The notes below the pieces were generated by a model. The model was not told the origin of the DNA. It was given only the letters and a program-made list of their open reading frames with translations, and did not search any database. A stretch of 64,000 bases of DNA from positions 31,877,598-31,941,597 of the forward strand of contig CM065297.1 in assembly GCA_032871835.1 (NCBI GenBank), given 5' to 3'. The DNA is from Dipteronia dyeriana (Eukaryota; Streptophyta; Magnoliopsida; Sapindales; Sapindaceae). The translations under genes were made by a program, and so were the position numbers. Positions 1 through 12,379 of the stretch are shown one piece after another (position 1 is the first letter of the stretch; each line of letters starts with the position of its first letter).

Positions 1-579
1 TCAGTTACAGATCTGAGAGACCCCAATTCAACAACTCCGATAGTCCAATATCAGTAGAAACCAAAACAATGGTTTGAATCGCAGCTGACTTTGCAAGAAA
101 CGACCTAACACAGTAATCAGAACCCAGACAATCCAATTTATTTATAATTTATTTTGTAATATTGGTTAAAATTAGTTAGGGATTCTAGATTTCAAATTTA
201 AGCTAGGATTTCCAGTTTATTGGTTCCAGACGTTTTTGATACTATTTCAGATAAGATAAGAAAAAAAAACAAACAAAATTTATGAAAACATGTCTTCTAA
301 GACTTTTTACAAAAAAAAACAAACACCCGTTGCATCAATGTGGGTCAGGGGTCTAGCAAGAATTGAAATGTACGAAATGTACATTTTTTTTCTCCGGGTC
401 TCAAGTTTCTGGGTCTCTATTCCCATTTAGGGATTATTATTTTTTTGGAAAAAAAAGGAAAATTTGGAGGATGAAAACCATCCCCAAATTGAAATGGGGT
501 CATCCCCATTTCTCTATTTCACCCAAACATAAATATAAATATCAATATAATATATATTTTTATTCTTTGAAACCCTAAG

Positions 580-582
<3 letters not shown>

Positions 583-626
<44 letters not shown>
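583..626. repeat. (TA)n microsatellite
   Basis: An uninterrupted TA dinucleotide run of about 42 bp, ending at a TATG break. It is a simple sequence repeat in intergenic DNA and is likely to be length-polymorphic. Confidence 0.95.
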
Positions 627-632
<6 letters not shown>

Positions 633-798
633 CACATTTACTCTTTTTACTAATTTAATGGATTTTATTTTGTATTTATAATTGAATGTTTGTTTTATTG
701 GGTTTAAATTGTAATTTTTAGTTAAATGGAAAAATAGGAAACCGGGAAAAATGGGAAAGCGAGAAAAAAATGGAGAAACACGGGAAAAAAAAGGGAAA

Positions 799-830
799 TG
801 GGGATGGGGTTGGGGTTGGGGTTGGGGTTG
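799..830. repeat. (GGGGTT)n short G-rich repeat
   Basis: About four to five GGGGTT hexamers in tandem. Four runs of at least four G on the plus strand separated by TT fit the pattern of a potential G-quadruplex. The unit is not the plant telomere heptamer TTTAGGG, so this is not telomeric DNA. Confidence 0.85.
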
Positions 831-1527
831 GATATATCTCTCCCTAAAATTCTCTATCCCCATTTTTTCAAATGGGAAAATGGAGGGAAAGGGTCTGAAA
901 AGTGGGGATGGGGATAGGAGGACTTATATCTATCCATGTTCCCTAAATGTGAACCGATGAGATCTGGTTTTACAAGCACCGCCCTGAATACAACTTTCAC
1001 TTTCAATACCAAAGTTTAAGCTTTGATGGTAGAGATTCATTAGATCCTTGATTCATTATCACATAGAAATCTAGTGGCATCTCCATGAATAAAGGGCAAA
1101 TGTAACTCGAAACATTTGGCTTTTTCAACTGTTATTTATGAGATTGGCATGTGGCAAAACCATTTTCACGGGTAAAACCAATGTAATTCTTATGTCGTGT
1201 CCAACTACTTTTTAGTAATTGGCATATCTAAAATTCAAGAGATTATTGTTATTGAAATATTTATTATTATTTAAGTCATGTTACATGCAAAAGTGCAAAA
1301 CAACTATTTAAAAATGCATCCAAAATGTTATAGGTTCATTTGTTGCTTCATTCATTTATGTATGTAACTGAATTTTTAGTGGTCCGGGATGAAATATTTA
1401 AAATGGACCCCTTTATTCAATTCCACACGAATTCGTAGTATATAGTTTATACGGTACTAATATCGAAATTGCTTTTATGTTTTGTTATCTTAAATCGGGT
1501 TTTATACCATCAAAATACAAAATTTAT

Positions 1528-1647
1528 CACGATATGAGGTTTGTCATGTGGCAAAACCTTTCGCACATACACCACGAGATTGCAGGTTCGAGTCATCTCT
1601 ACTCCCAAAAAACCCTCAATTTATGTAATAGTGTAAACTTAAAAAAA
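1528..1647 (+). mobile_element. tRNA-derived SINE with 15-bp target duplication
   Basis: A body of about 120 bp has a pol III box-B-like motif GGTTCGAGTCA near 1585 and an A-rich 3' tail. It is flanked by perfect direct repeats of the 15-mer AAATACAAAATTTAT at 1513-1527 and 1648-1662. These are hallmarks of a SINE inserted by LINE machinery. The core (caccacgag.ttg..ggttcgag) is shared with the copies at 2585 and 33208, so this is a dispersed family of this genome. Confidence 0.85.
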
Positions 1648-2584
1648 AAATACAAAATTTATAATCCTCATCAAACTAGTAATGCCAAATGATTGACCTT
1701 GTTTTTTCTCATTGCATTCATCTTCCTTAAAGTCCACTTTGCAACTTCAATTAGATTTAAGAATCTCCATATCAGTTCTTTATGAAAATGAATTTGACTA
1801 AGTGCATAAGTTTGGATTTTTTTTAAGTTCAATGAACTCTTAATATTTACACTGAATTTGATCTCGTGTATATGTTTGGATTTTATTTTCTTTACAAATG
1901 TTTAGATTTTTTTTAAGTAACAAATTTATTGTCTTTAATCGACTCCTAATATTAAAAGTAATTTGTTCATCAAAAGACAAAAACCTATGATTGAATCAGA
2001 TTTGGATTTATACTCTAGACCATTACTCAATATCTCCACAAGTATTGAATATATGATGATGATTAGATGTTTATTTTCAATGCATAAGAGGGACACAGAT
2101 CAATAGTTGAAAAAATGACATGGATCAACAGGTTTACGGTTTGGTTGTAATTTTAATGATGTATTTTGGTATGCTTTTTTATTGTATAAGAGGGATATGG
2201 ATTAGTAAAAAAAAAACAAATGAATAAGTGATGAAATCCTATAAAAAGTGAGACAAAGAGATACAGTTGTCTGGTCTAATTGTCTAAAGAAAAATAATAA
2301 TAATAAATGAAATGGGTATTATATAAATACTTTAGGCCCTTTTATTTTGCTTTTATTTCTATAATCGTTAGGCACTATTTAAAACAAATACTTGGGTCCT
2401 TTTTTATCCGAAGCAAAATGTATTTATTAAACCATTTTAATTTCAGCCCATATATAAAACTCACTAATAACTCATTACAAAATATAGACCCCTTTAAAGG
2501 ATGGGCCTTGTGCGGATGCCCCTGAAAACCAGGCCCAGGCACAACCTTATATGTAACCATAATAATAGTAATAAAAAAAAAAGG

Positions 2585-2699
2585 TTTCGAGATGAGGTTG
2601 ATCCGATGGTAAACCCCTTACACCAACACCACGAGGTTGTGGGCTCGAATCCTCTCATTCCCCAAAAACATCCCGAATTAATGTAATAATTAAAAAAAA
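2585..2699 (+). mobile_element. tRNA-derived SINE, second copy
   Basis: Same family as the copy at 1528. A box-A-like GATCCGATGGT lies near 2600 and a box-B-like GGCTCGAATCC near 2642, followed by an A-rich tail. Imperfect direct repeats AGTAATAAAAAA(n)GG flank it at 2567-2584 and 2700-2713. The internal promoter boxes are easier to recognise here than in the first copy. Confidence 0.82.
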
Positions 2700-3106
2700 A
2701 GTAATAAAAAAGGGTTTTTAGCACCAAACAAAGCACAACTTGCACAATTACCTCTTGTAGAAAAACAAATGTTACAAAAATGACTCAAATTACCCTCACA
2801 CACAACACAACTTCAATACTCCTTCCCTCTAAACAATTTTTGGTTTCACTCATCTCAAATTTTGATTATTTTTTTGTGTAACAAATGTTAGATATTTCAT
2901 CAATTTAGACTATTTTTTCGTTAATTGTTTCATAATGTTAATTGCTAATTATTTTGTGTGAAATTTGAATTCAATTGTTATTAAACCCTAACATTTAATT
3001 CTAGGGTTTAATTTTTCTTTTTTTAGAAAATTGTAACAAACTTGAACATGATTTATCATGTATATAGAGTGGGTTTTCAAGTTTGTGTATAGATTGTAGG
3101 ATTTAG

Positions 3107-3809
3107 TAGGGGTGGGCACTAAGTTCGGAACCGAACAAAATCTAACCGAACCGAATCTAACCGAACTGAACCAAAAAAAGGTTGTTCGGTTCGATTCGTC
3201 GATTGAATTCAGTTTAAACCGATTCAAAAAATGAAAAACCGAAAAAAATTCAGTTCAAACCGGTTTGAACCAATTAAACCCCTATATAACTAAACGAAAA
3301 AAAAACCCTAACACATTAGCACACTTATTCTCTTTCATCTTTTCTTCTCCTCCTAGTTTCTAGCTCCGATTTCTCTACTTCTCTGAGTTCTCTCATCTCT
3401 TCCTTAACTCTGAGTTCTCTCATCTCTTTCTTATCTCCTCCGCTGCTCGTCTCCAGTCTTTTTATTATTATTAGTTAGGTTTGATTTGGGTGTTTTTTTT
3501 GGGATTGGACTATTAAAATTATAAAATTATGAAACTTTGGTTCAAGATTAGAATCCAACAACTCATTAAATTTAGTAACATATTAAAAAAGAGTCATTAA
3601 GCCCATCAAACCAAAAAGCCCATTAGGCGCAAAACCGAAATGAACCGAACTGAATCGAATCGAACAGATTAAAACCAATTCAGTTCAGTTCGGTTACCAT
3701 TTCTTATTCGGTTTAAACCGGTTCAATTTTGGACGAATCGAAATATTTTTGGTTCAGTTCGGTTTTACCTAAAACCGAATCGAACCGAACCGAACCGTGC
3801 CCACCCCTA
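3107..3809. mobile_element. hAT-type MITE (703 bp) with 8-bp TSD
   Basis: Terminal inverted repeats start TAGGGGTGGGCAC and end GTGCCCACCCCTA. They are bounded by the perfect 8-bp duplication GGATTTAG at 3099-3106 and 3810-3817. An 8-bp TSD is diagnostic of the hAT superfamily. The subterminal regions are packed with CCGAACCGAA/GGTTCGGTT repeats in opposite orientations at the two ends. The centre holds a CT-rich segment resembling a gene leader (3320-3450). There is no transposase frame, so the element is non-autonomous. Confidence 0.9.
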
Positions 3810-4057
3810 GGATTTAGGAAAAAAATCAACTTTTTGGATGGATATTGAGAAAATAAGGTGAGAAAATAAGTGATATTATAAGGTAGATAGTGGAAGTTGA
3901 GGAGGATGAAGATGTGATGGTTTCAACCTTTTAGGTTATTGGCTTCAAGTAGGGATGACGATATCAGACGCCTCCATCCCAAAGAAAATATTATCAGGTT
4001 GCTCCGTTTCCAAGAAAAAATTATTAGCTTCTGATATGGGTGATTCGAAACATAGGT

Positions 4058-4252
4058 AATGCTAGATATCACACCTAAAATCATAACTCTTCCATCACAA
4101 CACATGTGGCAGTTGAGATGTCAATTGATGGGTGGATATACAATATTAATGATTTATCTCACTTATCTATGTATCCACTAACCAATTGACACCTCAGTTG
4201 CCACATGTATTATGATGGAAGAGTTATGTTTTTATGTGTGATATCTAGCATT
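4058..4252. mobile_element. near-palindromic MITE
   Basis: The left arm (aatgctagatatcacac...) is repeated almost exactly as its reverse complement in the right arm (...gtgtgatatctagcatt). About 80 bp per arm pairs around a loop near 4150. The whole 195-bp unit would fold as one long hairpin. The target duplication is unclear; only ATA flanks the extended ends on both sides, so the superfamily is undecided. Confidence 0.8.
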
Positions 4253-5252
4253 TCCATACTTTTTTGGAAACAACTTCATTTAAAACTCGGTTTGAGGCAG
4301 CCGCATCGAGACCCCTCTCCCGCCTCGGGCAGCTGCACTTTTGGATTTGTGCAAAAAAAACCCTGCCACTTGGACGAATGGACTTGACTCTGCCAAGTGA
4401 ACGTTTTCTCATTTATTTTTTGGGTAAAAATGATAAAAGTCCCTCTAATTTTACCTATTATACATTCTGGTCCCCATAGTTTTGGTATTGACCCGTTTGA
4501 TCCTTCTGTTACACAATCCGTTAAAAACAGTCAGTCTGACATGTGCAGAGAGTAACCAAACCACCATCACTGCCGCCACCATCAGATCTGCAACTACCTC
4601 ACTACCGTCACTCTCAGATCTCCAGAAATCTCTCTCTCTCACTCCTTCAATCATCATTAACAACATAGAAAAAAAATCAAAGAAAAAAAATAAAGATTTT
4701 TTTTTTCAAAAATCCTAGACCATATCTCAGTATCAAACCCATACAATCAACACCAACCCAGAAAATCAAACAAGGACTCAAAATATATTTTTTTTTTTAA
4801 AAAACATTAACACTCAAACACCCAACAACCATCAACCGCAAACAAACCACCACCTCCTGTTGTGCTTCAGAAAATGAAGATCAATTGGAAAAAATAAATT
4901 AGAGTGTTCCAGATCAATTGAAACTCTAAAATCCACCTCAAAAAAATACATCTGAAATCCCCATAAAAACACCACCATCCATATCAATCACCCTAAGCTC
5001 CATTCCAACCACCCCATCATCATCCACCACAAACCCAAACCTAACTACCAAAACCACAGCCAGCACAAACCACCCTAATAAGTGCCGATCAAGGAGATCG
5101 ACCTTAAATCCTCACCGACGGCCACCCAAACCCAAAATACTAACACCACCATCACCCAAAAAATAAGAGAAATAATCAAAATTGAATAAAAAAAAACTTT
5201 CAAACACAAACCCAAATTCGAAGCTTCACAAAATCCAAATCCACACTCAAAC

Positions 5253-7490
5253 TATTGGGATTATGCTCGATAGCAAGAGAATAATAATGTATTTGACAAT
5301 CTTTTCATATTTATAAAGTGATTTCTAGTTTAACAAATCTTATAGCATTTATAGTTTAATTATTATAATTGTCAAAAGTAAATAATCATAAGGTCAAAAG
5401 ACTATGAGAAAAGAAGAATTGTTCATACATCTAGATATGTATGAGGTAGACACAATTCTTTAGTTAGTCTTGAATAATATTCACAACTTAAGATAAAAGG
5501 TTGGACGCATTTATCTTGTCAAAGTTGTAGATTCTTTTACTAGCATTTGAGTGGGATCAAATATGTTATGATGAGTCTAAAATCATCAAAGTATGGTGTC
5601 TTTGGGCAAAAGAATCTAGTGCACTAGATGCATTGAATTAGATCACAGTGAAATACTTTATCTAGAACCGTCAATGGATAAGAGTTTTCACTTGAAGACA
5701 ATCGGAGAGTCTATCTCAATCCTCAGATAAATGATGGACTTATGGTTGCAAGTGTAATCATTTGAGCTATCAATGAGTACGATTATATAGCATAGTCTAT
5801 CCTCGATAGTTTTGTGGTATTCGTTTGTTAATCGATAGAGGACTTCATTTATAGATATGGACATCGTGGCTCTATTTATGAAATGAGAGTAGAATATCAT
5901 CATATGGATGTTTTGAGGTATTGGATATTAAATCTTAACGTTAAGTTTTCAATAGTGTCTATTGAAACATGGCTTTTGGACAAGTCAAAATATCCAAGTT
6001 CAAAATGTGATCATATGAGTAAATATGGTAACTTGGAAAGCTATAGGCGGTCTATGAGCTCATGGCGATTACTGTTATTCTTCACGAGGATACACTTTCT
6101 CCATTAAGATTGTCTAGGGTATGAATGAGAAATATTAACTTATTCTATCTTTATTTAAGAGTTCAATTTTAGTTCTTTAGTGGAATGAACTAAAATTAAT
6201 AAATTGGACCTAAGTGAATCATTTGTTGATTGTAATTGGGCTGTGTCTATTGGAGCTTAAATTTAGATAGCCCGCTAAGATCTCCAATCCACACGAACTT
6301 GCATGGATCACTTGATATATTCTACCGGACCAATTTAGGGATCTATCTAGAATTGCATTAAGGCATGTGAACTTATTTCTTTTTGTAAGAATGAGTCTAG
6401 TTCACATGTGGACTTTTTATTAAGGTCCAATGGATTTTATAAAATAAGAAAAATAATATATCGGGCCATGTATATGTGTTGGGCGGCAAGGCTATATAAA
6501 ATAGCTTAATATATTGTTTTTTATTTTATTATTTAATTAAAAGGAAATTAATTAATTCGGTAATTAATTATTTATTTAATTAAAAGTTTAAATCTTTTTT
6601 CTAGTAGCAGAAGGTCTCCTAATATTATATTATTGTTGGTAGTATAATTAATATTAAAGAATATATTTGATAAGAAGATAAATAAAAGGAAATATTTATC
6701 TAGTCAAATTACAAAACCATAATACACTAATGAGTTGGATTAGGAGTCTTGGTGTAGGAAAGAATTCATTTTGGAAAAGGATTCTTGTTCACTAAGTAAA
6801 TCCACCTAGGAAAAAGATTCTTAACCACCAAGTAAATCCACCTAAGGATATGATTTTTAACCACCAAGTAAATCCTTCTTAGGAAAGGATTCCTAAAGAG
6901 AAATTTCGGCCAGCCCTAGTAGTTTTAAGTGAAGATTTTGGCTACCATAGAATTTTGTGGGAGAAAAATCTGTATTTACTCTAGACAAAATTCGATCAAC
7001 TCTAAGAAATAGTATGAGATTCGGCGAAGAAGAAAAGGAAGAAAGAACGTTTAGTTTTCGATAGTACACTAGTAACCTTTACATTAAATGGTTTTGTGTA
7101 CAACATCGAATCAAGGTTCATACGAGTTTCAATCAAATTGATTGATAATTCACAAGTGACTTAACGTTCTTTGTTTTTCTGCTTGGAGGATTATTGTGAC
7201 TAACAAAGAGAAAGATTTTATTTGTTTCCATCCTCAGGCATACAATTAAAAGAGAGGGAGCCCACACTCATAGGTGATTCATGTCCGTGATTGGATTGGA
7301 AGATATTACGGATTCAATTCGGTGCTAATTCAATCGTCACGAGAAAAAGGTACGATACTTTTTATATACATCAATTAATCTAGGGTTAAGGTTCTTGTTA
7401 TTAAAAAAGAAAAAAATTATTTATACCAAACCCTAAAAAAAAATTCAATTATCTAACGCTTCTGTTGCGCGAGGTTTTTCTCTTCACACA
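5253..7490 (+). mobile_element. Copia-type solo LTR, about 2.2 kb
   Basis: It starts TATTGGGATTATGC, a one-base variant of the common Copia LTR start TGTTGGGATTATGC. It ends in a CGCTTCTGTTGCGCG...TTCACA segment that matches the Copia LTR ending CGCTTCCGCTGCACG...ACAACA at 58160. From about 5690 to 7470 it aligns with the reverse complement of 58160-60109. There is no internal retrotransposon sequence on either side, hence solo. I could not find a convincing 5-bp TSD. The open frames inside also occur in the other copy because the DNA is conserved, not because they are genes. Confidence 0.75.
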
Positions 7491-7874
7491 TAACCATCAC
7501 CATCAACCACCCCACCAGAAATCACCATCACTAACGTTGATCTCCTCTCAACAGAGGAGATCGTCACTGATCTCATCGGTGACTGAGAGAGAGAAGATGA
7601 ACGAGAGAAATGTTAAAGATGGAGAGATATCAAGATGGAAAGAAAGAGAGAGAAGATGTTGAGGCTGCATCCTCCTCAGTTCCTAGATCGGATGCCGATT
7701 TGAGAGGTGGTTGGGGTTTGGGTGTGTTAGAGAAGATGATGGAGAGAGATGAGATTTCAGAATTGGTTTTTTAAGTTTAAGTTAGGGTTTTTCTTTATTG
7801 TTAATTTATTTATTTATTACTATTTAATAACACTTTTAATTATTTTTTAATATTAATCTTTTATTAAAATATTT

Positions 7875-9095
7875 TGTTAACGGAAATTTTGCTCAAGATG
7901 AGAAATTCCAACTAACACCCTCAAGACCACTACCACGGAGGTGGTGACCGAGGTTAGTACCTTAGATACCTAACATGTTAAGATAGAAACGAATATTTAA
8001 ATGATAACGTGGTGGCAAATGAGAGCTTTATGATTGATCACTCGTGGTTTACATAAATCTCTCATATACACTCGCAACCTCTCTAGGACATTGGAGGGTG
8101 GCAATCTCGTGCTTGTTGAATAGTAGATATATAGGCGGCCGTGTTCTGATCACAGAATTTAGGCCCTCTTCACTCACTTTTTATTGTCATCTATATTTCT
8201 TCCATGCTTGGCCTTATTTATATCCGGTACAAGTAGGTTTAAACTCATAAATATCCCGTCACGATCCTATGAATCGGTTCCTTCCTTATCAGGAGGGATC
8301 CATTATTTGAAAGTCGTTGACTTTGAATTCATAACAGATTCGAGGATATCTTTGACGAAGATGAGTTTGTTTCCTTTTTGAAATCAAACTCTTGTCTTAC
8401 ACGTATGTAAAATTTAATGTTCGTTATAACGTAGATATGATCTTGTGCGTATGCATGGCATGATTCTTCAAGGAGGTCATCGAGTTAGCTGCTCGTTGTT
8501 TCGTAGAGTGAGGTAGATCCATGCTTTAGTTCTGGTCTCAAAAGCTTAGGACGACCTTATGGGCATTTAATGGGGGTAGTGAAAATTAGGCGAGATTCTT
8601 CTTTCACGTCTAGGTAGGCTACAAGCGTCCCTTAAGGAATTGGAACATTAGCTATAACATGAATCTGATCCACTTAGAGGCTCTCTCTTCGTATCTGGCA
8701 GGGACAGTGGGCTTCTGAAGAGGTTGGTGGGCTTCTTGCTTAGACTATGAGTTAAATCGGACCTCGAAAAGCCTTGACCTGGAAGAAACTCGCTTTGTTT
8801 GTCGGGCTTCACTTTGAGTTTTTCCTGAGCTCGGAGACCTTTCCTTGCTTCCATGGGGTGTTTCTAGAGGTAGGCCACTAAAAAACGGGGGTTCCAGGAT
8901 AGGTGATCTCGAGAAGCTCGGATAACCACGTATCGGGTTTTGCCTGAACTCCAGTGTTCACGTAAGGGTTCGACATGGTCGTGCCGAGCTTCACCCCTTA
9001 TAGTTCTGAAGCCCAATGACCCTTCTTCACTTCTTCGGGGTAGATTTACAGTTTGTCCGGGGTTCAATGAATTGTGAATTCGGGCTTCGATCCGA
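7875..9095 (-). repeat. Left LTR (3' LTR) of the Tat element
   Basis: It aligns with 18841-20045 almost throughout, from TGTTAACGG to ...CGGGCTTCGATCCGA. The inner terminus differs: the last roughly 50 bp of the right LTR (20046-20098) have no counterpart here, so the inner edge was rearranged or deleted. A pyrimidine-rich tract at 9196-9212, the complement of a purine tract, may mark the old polypurine tract. Confidence 0.85.
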
Positions 9096-9275
9096 TCTTA
9101 TCGAAGATTTCCTTGATGTCACCGGCTCTTCCACCTTTATTTAATCCCAGCTTTCTTATCCCTTTGGTCACGCCTTACTTTTAAATTTTCAAAACTTCCT
9201 CTCTTTAGCAAACTTCTTCAGTTTTCCCTTTTTTCTTAGCCTCCAAACCGTATTATACCATATCGAAGATCAATC

Positions 9276-11706
9276 ATGACTCCGTCGACTCCCTCGTTGA
9301 AGGTACAGAGGTTTCAAATCTTGCCCAAGGAAAGCGGGCTCGACGAGACCTAGATGGGGATGATTCACCTCCGACCCCGCACGTCGTCGGTCGAATAGGA
9401 ATGTGGCAATCGGGACTGGGTTTTCTAATCGACTAGATAACCTCCTGAGCTTGGTTGTTGAGGATTCTGGCGAGGAAAACAGCGATGATGTTGTTGGAAA
9501 GAACCAGGTCACGGTTGTTGGTCTTGCTCTGGAGAGGCGTCTCCCTTATGACTTGAAAGTCATTCCAGACTCCGCCGTTGACCCGCAATCGATCAGCTGC
9601 ATGAGGTCCAAATACAGCATTCCTAACAGCGTCTCCCTCGTAGTCTCTCACAGGAATTACGATGTCTTTAATCTATCTAAAGGTGTGCTCCCTATCCACG
9701 TCACAGCCTTCGAGAACGGGGTAAGGTTCCCCTTCATCCTACCATTCGATGAGCTCTCATCGCTCTACAGCTAGCTCCCCTCCAGTTGACAACCCGGCTT
9801 TTAGAGGCATCTAATCGGCTTTCTCGTGTTGTGGAGGGAACAATATGAGTTAAGCAAGGTCACCCGGGAGCCAAGAGCCAAGAGCCAAGGAGCTAGCTTA
9901 CCTCTTTCAGATTGGGAGCTTGTCTGGGGTTCCTCGAGGTCAGTTCTACGTCAAGGCAAAGAACAAACTCAATTTTATCATCCCTGGTGCCTCGAGAAAA
10001 GATCCTGCTTGGAAAGAGGAGTGGATACTAGCGGGCAAGAATTGGGGGAGCTCAACCTTTATAGGCAGGTATGAGTTTGCGGTTCCAACCACCTTCAATG
10101 ATAAGCCTTCGTGGGGCCGAGATTCCTTGCCCGTCGAATCTGAGGTGGTGCTGAAGGCCATTCTTGATAGAAACTATTTGAAACTAAAGTTCACGACTGC
10201 TGACCCTTTTGATTCTCGTCGGGTAAACTACTATCTGTGAATATCCGCTGCTACTCCTAGTAAGTACTTTGAACCATCATACTTTATGTCGTTGAATGGT
10301 TCAGTTTTGATGTCTTTACCTTCTTTTATTTAACAATTTTTGTTGTTGATCCAGCTTCCAGTGAAGCCTAGCAAGCTCGCACTCCTTCCCATTTTGCCAA
10401 GTCGAATCAAGAAAATCCTCTGGTTTCACCAGAGAATGAGGGGATACCCTCTTCTACTAGGGCTTCGTCTACTCTTACTTTATCCTCTTCCCAGCACAGG
10501 TCAAAGTTATCACTCCTCGCATCTCAGGCTGCCAAGGTACGGGGTAAAGAGGCCTCCGTTTCTTAAGCTACTGACGCAGTAACGTCAGCTCCAGCTATAG
10601 TTACCCCTACATCCGCCTCTGCTCTTGTCGCCCTTGCTCTAAGCTTACCAGACACCTCTGTTCTTCCATCTACATTTTTAGCCTCTCGGGCTTCAAAGGA
10701 CCCTAAAGCTGGAGCTGAAAGGGTTTCCTCTGTTCGCCTACCAGGTTAATCTAGTTCTGCCTTTAAAGATGAGGTTACAGGGCAATTCGTTGCTTCCTGC
10801 CCCGGGTAGTCTCTCTATGATGACTTCAATGCCCATAGATATTCTGGTTACCAAGGGTTCTTCCCTCTTGGCCGAGGTAGTCACCACCTCTTATTCCCTC
10901 ATGTAATAGTTTGATTTGTCATTTCCTAACTTGAATTCCCTTTGCAGGCTTTCAAGTTCCAAGTTGCCATGGGCCACCAGGTAGCTTCTCTCCGCGACCA
11001 GGCAGCCAGGGCTAAAGCTGAAGCTGAACGGGCCATGGAATTGTTGGCACGGGCTCAAGACTTGGTACAAGAGATGGCCTCCAGTCAGAAGGGAATAGAG
11101 GCAGAGTTAGCTGAACTTCGATGCGACCATGAAAGGTTGAAGCAGTCCTTTGACCAAGAAACCCTCTGTTCTTAACGTCGAGCCAGTCAACGGGATTCTT
11201 GAAAGGCAGAGGCCCAAGGGTTGGAGGTCAAAGTACAAGATCTTCGTGCTCAAGCGGCGAAACTACAAGCCGAGGTGGACACCTCTTTTAGCGAGGGGTA
11301 TTTCTATGCCTCCTTCTAGGTCACTGAAGGCCTTTCCCTTTCGTTTAACCTATCCAGTATCGCCTGTTGGGATAGAGAGGAAATTACGTCTCGGGCTGTA
11401 GAGATGTCTCACCCCGAAGATGATGAAGTGGGTCCTTCTACTAGGGATGGAGCTGGGAAACAGCTTGACATACCAAATCTTCCTCCGATTCGGACCTTCC
11501 CAGCATCAGGTCCTGTAGAATCCTCGAGGGGAGTTCAATTAGCAGAGCCCGAAGGGGGCCAGCCTGGAACCCAGGATCAGCCAGAAGAACCTTCTAGGGG
11601 AGAAACTGAAGTGGAGTCTATAGCCACCCTTCTCGACGAGGCCATACCACCTAAGGTTATGGTGGTGGTCAATGAGGTCTTGGAAGAGGACCCAGTTGAG
11701 CAGTAG
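9276..11706 (+). pseudogene. Antisense ORF of the Tat element (gypsy-type transposon protein plus coiled coil)
   Basis: A broken gene lies on the strand opposite pol, between pol and the 3' LTR. It can be followed from an ATG at 9276. The first part (to about 10240) includes GVPRGQFYVKAKNKLNFII and RYEFAVPTTFNDKPSW. I recall this as resembling the Pfam family called putative gypsy type transposon (PF04195), unverified. A GT-AG intron appears at about 10259-10353 and another ends in TTGCAG at about 10947. The part after 10948 is a strong coiled coil (AKAEAERAMELLARAQDLVQ), followed by an acidic, proline-rich tail to 11706. Several stops and a frameshift break it. The same exon arrangement and coiled coil recur at 53.1-54.2 kb. 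The function of such antisense ORFs is unknown. Confidence 0.7.
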
Positions 11707-12379
11707 ACAATTAAGGTGCATCCACAGAAAGAGGTGGAAAAGGGGGCTAACCAAGATAAGCGACCACCAGAAAGAGGGGCGGAGGGCGGAGGGCGAAGAC
11801 CGCCCTGAGGGAGGGGAACCTGAAGGAAATCAGGAAGGATACAGAAGTTTAAATCCATCTTCTAATGACTTGTTCTGAATGCCTGGAAAATGGGGGTTGG
11901 CTCCCCACTCTATTTAAGCCAGACTATCATGATCCATCACTTTTTTTTTATAGCCCGGAACTAGGGTTTGGCTCCCTGTTTGACAATTGTTGCTTAACAA
12001 GGGGATTGACTCCCTTATCATTAATGAATATTGGCTTTAGATTTCATTCGAACTTTTTTCAATGAATTTTGATTTGATTGGCATCTACTTGCTTCGTTTC
12101 TGATCTCGATCTTGGTACAGCCTCTAAAACAACTTGACTTAACTTAACTTAGGAAAAGCAATAAGATAGAAAAATTGTTTAAGTGTGAAAGTAGACAGCT
12201 AGCTCAAGCTTTCAACTCTCAACTCTCAACAAAAAACTTGTAGCTTGGTGACTTTAGTAAATAGTCCCATTGTATGATGGCAGGCTAGCTCGCACATGTC
12301 ACAGTAAGCAACCACATATACACGGAGAATTAGCGACCAGTAATAGCTGGAACATTAGAGTTTAAGTAAAATAGCTTTC
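11707..12379. other. Untranslated internal region of the Tat element
   Basis: Between the end of the antisense ORF and the 99-bp tandem block I see no conserved domain on either strand. The region is internal retrotransposon DNA, since gag-pol lies to the right and the 3' LTR to the left. Confidence 0.6.

Larger units (their letters stand above)
1..1512. other. AT-rich intergenic DNA, no gene seen
   Basis: I see no coding exon here. Short open frames lack codon structure and recognisable domains. The stretch holds the dinucleotide and G-rich repeats listed separately. Around 360-960 there are several G-rich tracts of the GGGGATGGGG kind with C-rich counterparts, which often mark degraded hAT-type MITEs, but I could not fix termini or a target duplication. 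Confidence 0.6.

Noticed and set aside
799..830. Telomere-like repeat
   Set aside because: GGGGTT is not the plant telomere unit TTTAGGG, and the run is only about 30 bp.
5688..6107. Open frames whose peptides match frames at 59726-60163
   Set aside because: They lie in homologous Copia LTRs. Similarity follows from conserved DNA, and the peptides have no domain and sit in non-coding LTR sequence.
8044..8250. Open frame repeated at 19005-19211
   Set aside because: Both are in the two LTRs of the Gypsy element, so this is duplicated non-coding DNA and not a gene family.
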